Both the position numbers and the translations under genes were made by a program. From positions 1,774 to 13,238 of the forward strand of contig DNGG01000141.1 of NCBI GenBank assembly GCA_003486675.1: 11,465 bases of DNA, written 5' to 3'. Shown one piece after another: positions 7,274 through 11,465 of this stretch. The DNA comes from Cyanobacteria bacterium UBA11372. GTDB lineage: Bacteria; Cyanobacteriota; Cyanobacteriia; Cyanobacteriales; Aerosakkonemataceae. The first letter of the stretch is position 1, and each line of letters begins with the position of its first letter. The notes under the pieces are model-generated. The model searched no databases and was not told where the DNA came from. It worked only from the letters and a program-made list of their open reading frames with translations.

Positions 7274-7909
7274 TTACTTTAAGGTGTTGATCGCTTGCAT
7301 CAGTTCCTTGGGATGGTGGATGAGAAAATCTGGGTTGTGTTCGGCTAACACGGTTTTTGAATTAAACCCCCAACTCACGGCAATCATTTTGATCTTACTT
7401 CTTTTTGCCGCTTCTATATCTCTGGTTTCGTCTCCCACATAAATCACCTCTTCTGGAGCTAACTGAGCTTGCTTCAAAAACCTATTAATCACCCGACTTT
7501 TACCAAAAATAGTTGCTCCTGAATAAATAAATTCAAACAATTCTTGTAAGTTAGTATTCTGGAGAAACAACATAACATTATCTCGATCGTTAGAAGTTAT
7601 AATCCCTAATCTATAGCCTTGCATTTTAAGCTCTTCTAACGCTTCGCGAATCCCTGGTAATGGATTTAAGCGATGAATTTCATTGTTTAACTCATGCTTT
7701 AATTTTCTTAATATAAAAGGTAATTTAAGCAGTGAAACGCCCGATTGTCTAATAATTTCTCTGGAGCTTAAATTCTTAATTTGTTCGATTTCCTCTGGGG
7801 CAGCTTGCTTATAGCCAAATTCTAGAGCTAAACGATTAGAAATAACCACGATGGTATCGAAGGTATCAGCAACTGTGCCATCAAAATCAAAAATAATTGC
7901 TTTGATCAT
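7274..7909 (-). CDS. HAD-superfamily phosphatase (phosphoglycolate-phosphatase-like)
   Basis: A 211-residue haloacid-dehalogenase-type phosphohydrolase from the ATG at 7909-7907. It starts with motif I FDFDGTVADT (7-16), where the two aspartates are nucleophile and acid/base. It continues with a helical cap (about 20-85), motif II ITSN, motif III lysine in FGKSRVI, and motif IV VGDETRDIEAA. The layout matches phosphoglycolate phosphatase and related sugar-phosphate hydrolases, but the true substrate is open, so no gene name is given. An in-frame ATG at 7993 adds 28 residues translated from GGTAATT-type repeats. I reject that start because HAD proteins begin at motif I, although that ATG overlaps the queG stop as TAATG. 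It follows queG on the same strand and is probably cotranscribed with it. Confidence 0.9.
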   Translation of the reverse strand: MIKAIIFDFDGTVADTFDTIVVISNRLALEFGYKQAAPEEIEQIKNLSSREIIRQSGVSLLKLPFILRKLKHELNNEIHRLNPLPGIREALEELKMQGYRLGIITSNDRDNVMLFLQNTNLQELFEFIYSGATIFGKSRVINRFLKQAQLAPEEVIYVGDETRDIEAAKRSKIKMIAVSWGFNSKTVLAEHNPDFLIHHPKELMQAINTLK

Positions 7910-7933
7910 TGTTAAATTGATCGTTGTTAAATT

Positions 7934-8012
7934 GGTAATTGCTAATTGGTAATTGCTAATTGGTAATTGGTGAATATTTTTTTTATTAGCCATTACCCAT
8001 CACCCATTAACC
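7934..8012. repeat. Opposed heptamer arrays at queG/HAD junction
   Basis: Six 7-bp units (GGTAATT/GCTAATT, ending GGTGAAT) fill 7934-7975. Three reverse-oriented units (ATTACCC, ATCACCC, ATTAACC) fill 7992-8012, across an AT-rich spacer, so the arrays can pair as a hairpin. The right array codes for the last residues of QueG (LMGDG) and supplies its stop. The left array lies within the possible N-terminal extension of the HAD protein. Confidence 0.93.
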
Positions 8013-8961
8013 TTTGGTTTGCCTCAAGGTTAGCACGGGCATTGCGCCGCAGCATCTGGGGTTTAATTCTTCGCAGTGCGGATGCCCGAAATCGCTTATC
8101 CCACTCTCGCTCGGAGATTTCAGCTAATTCTGCGAGTTTGGGGTCGATATTGCCAGGATATGGCTGAAATTCCGCCACATCCGTGGGTTTGGCAAAGCGT
8201 TGATTCCAAGGGCAAACGTCTTGACAAATATCGCAACCAGCAACCCAGCCTTGCATTTGGGACGCGATCGCATCTGGCAATTGTTCTGCCCGATTTTCAA
8301 TTGTATGATAAGCGATGCAGCGGTTGGCATCTACTATAAAAGGTTGGGCGATCGCTCCTGTTGGACAAGCCTCGATACAACGAGTACAGGTACCGCAGTG
8401 TTGGGTATGGGGTAGATCGGGTATCAAGTCGAGATTGGTGAGTATTTCCCCCAAAAACACCCAAGAGCCATACTCCCGCGTTATTACGTTACTATTTTTG
8501 GCAATCCAACCAATTCCAGCTTGCTGCGCCCACACTTTATCCTGAATTGGTCCGGTATCGGCATAGTAACGGGAAATAATTCCTTCCCCTTGCGCTTCTA
8601 ACCATAAAGCTAGTGCCTTGAGCTTTTTATGCATGACTTTGTGATAATCCCGTCCCCAAGCATAACGGGAGATTTTGGCGTATTCCCGCCCTGGGGGACG
8701 CTGGTGAGGGGTGTAGTAGTTGATGGCAACGCAAACAACACTTCGCACTTCTGGCATCACCAAGCGGATGTCCTGTCGCTTGGGATTCGCCATCCATTCC
8801 ATGTCGGCATGATACCCCAGTGCGAGCCACGCCTGACTACGCTGCACCTCTTGCGCCTCTACTGCATTCACGGCTGCAATCCCAACTTTGTGGAATCCCA
8901 ACTCTAAGGCTTTTTGCTTCACGTCAATTTTTTGCGACGGATTATAACTCACGAAGTTCAA
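7993..8961 (-). CDS. queG: Epoxyqueuosine reductase
   Basis: QueG is the cobalamin- and Fe-S-dependent enzyme that reduces epoxyqueuosine to queuosine in the wobble position of GUN tRNAs. The 322-residue product carries the DUF1730 N-terminal domain, the RYYADTGP loop with catalytic-type Asp135, GIGWIAKNSN (149-158), and two [4Fe-4S] motifs: CGTCTRCIEACP (189-200) and C215 plus GCDICQDVCPWN (242-253). The start is TTG at 8961 (in-frame TGA not far upstream, no ATG); GTG at 8952 is an alternative. The last residues, LMGDG, and the TAA stop come from a heptamer repeat, so the C-terminus may have been extended by repeat insertion. A CRP-like palindrome and a TATAAT sequence precede it. Confidence 0.96.
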   Translation of the reverse strand: MNFVSYNPSQKIDVKQKALELGFHKVGIAAVNAVEAQEVQRSQAWLALGYHADMEWMANPKRQDIRLVMPEVRSVVCVAINYYTPHQRPPGREYAKISRYAWGRDYHKVMHKKLKALALWLEAQGEGIISRYYADTGPIQDKVWAQQAGIGWIAKNSNVITREYGSWVFLGEILTNLDLIPDLPHTQHCGTCTRCIEACPTGAIAQPFIVDANRCIAYHTIENRAEQLPDAIASQMQGWVAGCDICQDVCPWNQRFAKPTDVAEFQPYPGNIDPKLAELAEISEREWDKRFRASALRRIKPQMLRRNARANLEANQRLMGDG

Positions 8962-8968
8962 CTGGTCA

Positions 8969-8984
8969 CGTGATGCACATCACA
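8969..8984. promoter_or_regulatory. CRP-like palindrome upstream of queG
   Basis: On the minus strand TGTGA-N6-TCACG matches the CRP/SYCRP1 consensus TGTGA-N6-TCACA in nine of ten fixed positions; the core GTGATG-CA-CATCAC is a perfect dyad. It lies 8-23 bp before the queG start codon and downstream of the possible -10 box, where a bound regulator would block rather than activate transcription. Confidence 0.45.
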
Positions 8985-9001
8985 TTTTAGCCAAATACAC
9001 A

Positions 9002-9007
9002 ATTATA
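9002..9007 (-). promoter_or_regulatory. Possible queG -10 box
   Basis: A perfect TATAAT on the minus strand, about 41 bp before the queG start codon. No good -35 hexamer lies 16-18 bp upstream, so the promoter is only half supported. The end of the tnpB element lies about 40 bp farther upstream. Confidence 0.35.
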
Positions 9008-9055
9008 ATTTTCCAACTCTAGGATTGGTAAAATTTATTTGCAATTCGTGAACTA

Positions 9056-9100
9056 CCCCACCCTGTTCGTGAGTGCGTAGCACTCACGAACAGGGTGGGG
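9056..9100. terminator. Perfect 21-bp hairpin at tnpB right end
   Basis: Bases 9056-9076 and 9080-9100 are exact reverse complements around a 3-nt GTA loop; the arms start CCCCACCCTG and end CAGGGTGGGG. The tnpB stop codon (9086-9084) lies inside the right arm. In this superfamily the right end carries the hairpin recognised by TnpA and the 3' scaffold of the TnpB guide RNA. The stem could also halt transcription between tnpB and queG, though it has no T-tract. The terminator label is therefore one of several possible roles. Confidence 0.6.
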
Positions 9101-10298
9101 CTTCAGGGTTCGCGGAGGAATGCCTTAGAACTGACTTACGCCCTTTCTTTGGTCTTACTTCCTCTCCACCTGCGGAGACGGCTGTTCCATCCGTCTGTAG
9201 CATTCTGATTCCCTCTGCTCTAATGTTCGCGGCTGCGTTCTCGTCGCGATCGTGATGAGTTTTGCAGCTAGGACAAGTCCATTGACGGACATGCAGCGGC
9301 ATCTCATTGACCTGATAAAAACAATTAGAACAGAGTTTGGAGCTAGGGAAGAATCGATTTATTTCTACTAATTTTCCACCTTTGCGCTCTAGCTTGTATG
9401 CCAGAAAATTAGTAAACATTCCCCAGCCACAATCAGATATAGCCTTGGCGAGATTGTGATTTCGCACCATGCCTTTGACATGAAGATTCTCTACTACTAC
9501 AACTTGGTTCTCGTTGGTGAGTTTATGGCTCAACTTATGTAGAAAATCTTGCCGTGCGTTCGTTACCCGTTCATGCACTTTAGATGCTAATTTCTTAGCT
9601 CTTAGCCTCGATTTACTTCCATCCTTTTTACGCGCTAGTTTTTGCTGTTTACGCTTGAGGTTTTTCTGATGTTTAGCTAGATGCCTGGGATTGCTATATT
9701 TAGAAGTCTTTAAGCCATTGTAAGTTACGGCAAAGTCTTTGACCCCAAGGTCTATACCTAGCACTGTTCCTGCCGTTGATATTGTCGGGTTGTCTCCCTC
9801 AGTCTCAACTAGGATTGAGGCAAAATATTTACCTGTTGGAGTTTTGCTAATAGTAACCGTCTTTACATCTCCCTCTATCGGTCTGTGAATCTTGGCTTTT
9901 ACCTCTCCAATTCCACCTGGAATCTTGACAGTGTTGGCTAATATTTTGACGTTTTGAGGGTATTGGACAGACTGCTTACCCTTTTTAGATTTGAATCTAG
10001 GAAACCTAGCTCTACCCGCAAAAAAATTTTTATAGGCAGTAACCAGATTGAGAGTAGTAGCCTGTAAAACTTGACTATAACAATCGGCTAACCATGCAGT
10101 CTCTTCTTGTTTCTTGAGTTGAGGCAACAGAGCATTTAGAGCGATTTGTCCTAAACTTTTTCCTGTTTCCTTATAAGCCTCAATCGACTTGTTGAGTGCA
10201 AAATTGTACCACCAACGCGAACAACCAAACACCTGAGCCAGTTGTTGTTCTTGGCTGGGTGTGGGGTAAATTCTGAGCTTGATGGCGTGATGTTGCAC
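9084..10298 (-). CDS. tnpB: RNA-guided endonuclease TnpB
   Basis: TnpB is an RNA-guided DNA nuclease that re-cuts donor sites left by IS200/IS605 transposition and is ancestral to Cas12. The 404-residue protein is full length and looks intact. It has the N-terminal helix-turn-helix-like region KLRIYPTPSQEQQLAQVFGCSRWWYN as a broken-up signature (7-32), WED/REC segment (about 35-175), RuvC-I GIDLGVKDFA with D183, RuvC-II VVVVENLHVKG with E270, zinc ribbon C323/C326/C342/C345, and RuvC-III HDRDENAAANI with D352. The start is GTG at 10298-10296 (VQHHAIKLRIYPT); no upstream ATG is in frame. The last codons run into the right-end hairpin, where the guide-RNA scaffold would be encoded. A good sigma70 promoter precedes it. 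Confidence 0.97.
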   Translation of the reverse strand: MQHHAIKLRIYPTPSQEQQLAQVFGCSRWWYNFALNKSIEAYKETGKSLGQIALNALLPQLKKQEETAWLADCYSQVLQATTLNLVTAYKNFFAGRARFPRFKSKKGKQSVQYPQNVKILANTVKIPGGIGEVKAKIHRPIEGDVKTVTISKTPTGKYFASILVETEGDNPTISTAGTVLGIDLGVKDFAVTYNGLKTSKYSNPRHLAKHQKNLKRKQQKLARKKDGSKSRLRAKKLASKVHERVTNARQDFLHKLSHKLTNENQVVVVENLHVKGMVRNHNLAKAISDCGWGMFTNFLAYKLERKGGKLVEINRFFPSSKLCSNCFYQVNEMPLHVRQWTCPSCKTHHDRDENAAANIRAEGIRMLQTDGTAVSAGGEEVRPKKGRKSVLRHSSANPEAPPCS

Positions 10299-10326
10299 GA
10301 GCGTGATTTTATAGCTATCTCATTTT

Positions 10327-10355
10327 ACTATAAATAACCACAGAGTCAATGTCAA
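10327..10355 (-). promoter_or_regulatory. Sigma70-type promoter of tnpB
   Basis: On the minus strand TTGACA (10355-10350), a 17-bp spacer and TATAGT (10332-10327) form a near-consensus promoter. Transcription would begin at about 10320, giving a leader of about 20 nt before the GTG start. No Shine-Dalgarno is visible in the leader. Confidence 0.75.
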
Positions 10356-10356
10356 T

Positions 10357-10536
10357 CAAAAACTTTGTTCGTCTCGTCGCCTACCCATCACCTCTGGAGG
10401 AGCGGTCGAAATTGGCTCAGGGCATGACTCCTCACCTCACTCGCTCTCATCCCCCACCTGCTGCATTACGCGCCTTGCTGCCGCTCGTCGCTTCATTCCG
10501 CTGAGCTGGGGGAATTCCCGCTGTCCAGTTAAAGAT
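10357..10536. other. Region between tnpB promoter and carotenoid-protein remnant
   Basis: No supported gene. It should contain the left end of the tnpB element and the original upstream region of the carotenoid-protein gene. The only clear structure is a near-palindrome around GGGAATTCCC (10509-10518), flanked by AGC and GCT, about 20 bp before the remnant's ATG; it could be an old operator. Confidence 0.4.
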
Positions 10537-10686
10537 ATGACCTTTACGGCAGACTTTGCTTCAACCCGGTTTTTTAACCCCTTTGGTGCTAACACCCAGT
10601 TGGCTGATGCGGTTCCCGCTACCACTGCTTTATTCAAGCGTCTGAGCGTCGATGACCAGCTGGCAGCACTTTGGTCTATTACGTAG
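10537..10686 (+). pseudogene. Truncated helical carotenoid protein (OCP N-terminal-domain homologue)
   Basis: Plus-strand translation from the ATG at 10537 gives 49 residues before TAG at 10684-10686. Residues 22-46 (LADAVPATTALFKRLSVDD, then QLAALW) match the start of the all-helical carotenoid-binding domain of OCP, where family members read roughly AxVPATxxRFxxLSxEDQLALxWFAYxEMG. Similarity stops right after LW: the conserved F-Y-MG helix and the remaining roughly 120 residues are absent from all frames up to the next gene. Helical carotenoid proteins bind a carotenoid and quench singlet oxygen or excitation; this fragment is too short to do so. The gene lies 291 bp before a CTDH gene on the same strand, the usual pairing for this family, so it is read as a decayed partner. 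Confidence 0.8.
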
Positions 10687-10765
10687 ATTTAAATCAAACT
10701 AGAAAACAAATAACATGGAAGTTTTTTCTATGTTTTTTGAAACGATTTAACCGGATTCTGGTCAA

Positions 10766-10857
10766 ACAGGACTTACGCAACTGGACTGGTGGTGCGTTAC
10801 GAAGAAAGCTAACGCACCCTACATATAGAAGATATAGAAACTTTGCGTAATACCTGT
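10766..10857. mobile_element. MITE-like element, about 92 bp
   Basis: The left end ACAGGACTTACGCA (10766-10779) matches the reverse complement of the right end (10844-10857, reading ACAGGTATTACGCA) at 12 of 14 positions. Inside, GGTGCGTTA (10791-10799) pairs exactly with TAACGCACC (10810-10818). ACAGGACTTACGCAA-type ends and GGTGCGTTA hairpins recur as small dispersed elements in cyanobacterial genomes (recalled). GTCAA occurs at 10761-10765 and again at 10856-10860, a possible but doubtful target duplication. Confidence 0.65.
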
Positions 10858-10886
10858 CAACATTAAAAGAGAATCCGTCTTAGGGG

Positions 10887-10908
10887 GCAGGTTTTGACCT
10901 GCTTTTTT
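10887..10908 (+). terminator. Intrinsic terminator between carotenoid-protein remnant and CTDH gene
   Basis: GCAGGT (10887-10892), loop TTTG and ACCTGC (10897-10902) form a perfect 6-bp GC-rich stem followed by six Ts (10903-10908). It would end transcripts from the broken carotenoid-protein gene, or act as an attenuator, 69 bp before the CTDH start. Confidence 0.85.
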
Positions 10909-10965
10909 ATTTAATTTAGTTTTTAGTTGGTGCTACAGGGTAAGGGCTAATAAGTAATCAATTTT

Positions 10966-10970
10966 GGAGG
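10966..10970 (+). promoter_or_regulatory. Strong Shine-Dalgarno of CTDH gene
   Basis: GGAGG lies 7 bp before the ATG at 10978. It is the clearest ribosome binding site in the window and fixes the start of this gene. Confidence 0.9.
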
Positions 10971-10977
10971 AATTGTT

Positions 10978-11412
10978 ATGCAAACAGCAGATTCGATATC
11001 GTTAACAAATGAGGCGGTTGCTGTTAATAATATTTCGATTGAAGGGATTGAAGATCCAACGCTTCTGCGTTATTTTCAAACATTGAATGCAGGGGAATTT
11101 GAGCAGACGGCGGCCTTGTTTGCCGCTGCGGGGGCAATGCATCCTCCATTTGAAGCGGCAGTAGTAGGGCAGGATGCGATCGCTGCCTATCTGCAAGCGG
11201 AAGCGCAAGGAATGCAACTTTTTCCCCGCGAAGGCATCGCCCAACTGCTAGAAGATGGACAGCTAATGGTTCAAGTAAGCGGCAAGGTACAGACGCCTTG
11301 GTTTAGCGTCAACGTCGCTTGGCTGTTTTTACTCAACTCGGAGCGGGAAATCGCTTCAGCTACGATTAAACTGCTGGCTTCTCCCCAAGAGTTATTAAAT
11401 CTCCGTCGCTAG
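10978..11412 (+). CDS. OCP C-terminal-domain homologue (CTDH), carotenoid carrier
   Basis: A 144-residue NTF2-fold protein homologous to the C-terminal domain of orange carotenoid protein. After about 18 variable residues it aligns from ISIEGIEDPTLLRYFQTLN (19-37) through MHPPFEAAVVGQD (54-66), GKVQTPWF (102-109) and VNVAWLFLLN (111-120) to the hallmark end LLASPQELLNLRR. The two residues that hold the carotenoid carbonyl in OCP (Tyr201 and Trp288 of the Synechocystis protein) correspond to Y32 and W115 here. CTDHs form carotenoid-binding homodimers and pass carotenoid to helical carotenoid proteins or apo-OCP. The protein has no cysteine, whereas Anabaena CTDH has a disulfide-forming one. 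The usual helical partner is broken just upstream. The transcription start is unclear: it lies after the terminator, and only a weak TTGACC/TTTAGT pair was seen. Confidence 0.94.
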   Translation: MQTADSISLTNEAVAVNNISIEGIEDPTLLRYFQTLNAGEFEQTAALFAAAGAMHPPFEAAVVGQDAIAAYLQAEAQGMQLFPREGIAQLLEDGQLMVQVSGKVQTPWFSVNVAWLFLLNSEREIASATIKLLASPQELLNLRR

Positions 11413-11445
11413 TAACTCAATTTGCTAGTGACATCCAAGGGTGCT

Positions 11446-11465
11446 GGTAATAGGTAATGGGTAAT
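11446..11465. repeat. Heptamer array after CTDH gene (cut by window edge)
   Basis: GGTAATA, GGTAATG and GGTAAT in tandem, starting 33 bp after the CTDH stop and running off the window. Same repeat class as the other three clusters. Confidence 0.9.

Larger units (their letters stand above)
9048..10356 (-). mobile_element. Solo tnpB (IS1341-type, IS200/IS605 superfamily) element, approximate limits
   Basis: The element contains tnpB, its promoter and a strong right-end hairpin, but no tnpA (Y1 transposase), so it would depend on a TnpA in trans. The right end is put at about 9048, where the minus strand reads TAGTTCAC after the hairpin; a similar ending is usual for cyanobacterial tnpB elements (recalled, not verified). 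The left end is not resolved. I see no convincing left-end hairpin, and the limit given is only the upstream edge of the tnpB promoter. Confidence 0.6.

Noticed and set aside
7910..7993. 28-residue N-terminal extension of the HAD protein
   Set aside because: It is translated from heptamer repeats and lies before HAD motif I; kept only as a finding because of the TAATG overlap with queG.
8124..8830. Several 67-92-codon frames on both strands inside queG
   Set aside because: All are shadows of the queG frame, which shows the complete set of Fe-S and catalytic motifs.
10299..10536. tnpA transposase upstream of tnpB
   Set aside because: No frame with Y1 transposase HUH or tyrosine motifs on either strand; the element carries tnpB only.
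10437..10637. 66-codon minus-strand frame
   Set aside because: It overlaps the carotenoid-protein remnant antisense and has no recognisable features; the plus-strand reading explains the region better.

Overview
The window is cyanobacterial chromosome, probably from a filamentous (Oscillatoria/Microcoleus-like) species. Three things support this. There are nine copies of the HIP1 octamer GCGATCGC (184, 2491, 3242, 4863, 5431, 6531, 8264, 8348, 11176). Heptameric GGTAATT/GGTAATG repeats sit in the gaps between genes. The proteins are of cyanobacterial type: SecA, RibF, and orange carotenoid protein (OCP) relatives. The genus cannot be fixed from the sequence.

Layout. Everything from 1 to about 10.3 kb is on the minus strand. 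In transcription order (right to left) the minus-strand genes are: a solo tnpB element (10298-9084); queG (8961-7993); a HAD phosphatase (7909-7274); a 432-bp gene-free but hairpin-rich gap; a 97-codon orphan (6841-6548); an MBL-fold hydrolase (6476-5565); ribF (5377-4331); a MoxR ATPase (4245-3337); a class I methyltransferase starting 2 bp after moxR (3334-2594); a dihaem cytochrome c (2542-1874); and the first 510 codons of secA (1530-1, running off the left edge). The right end is on the plus strand: a 49-codon remnant of a helical carotenoid protein gene (10537-10686), a short MITE-like element, an intrinsic terminator, and an intact gene for a homologue of the OCP C-terminal domain (CTDH, 10978-11412).

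How the parts relate. Most genes are housekeeping functions with no shared pathway: protein export, flavin cofactors, tRNA queuosine. moxR and the methyltransferase are tightly packed and probably cotranscribed, with the cytochrome close behind. The right end is a damaged photoprotection locus. The carotenoid-donor protein (CTDH) is intact, but its usual partner of the OCP N-terminal-domain type is broken off after about 49 residues, with mobile-element debris (tnpB element, MITE) on both sides.

Most notable structure outside genes: a 138-bp segment bounded by perfect 13-bp inverted repeats upstream of secA; a perfect 21-bp-stem hairpin at the tnpB 3' end that contains the tnpB stop codon; a CRP-like palindrome just upstream of queG; and opposed heptamer arrays that form the 5' leader of moxR, the last codons of queG and a possible N-terminal extension of the HAD protein.
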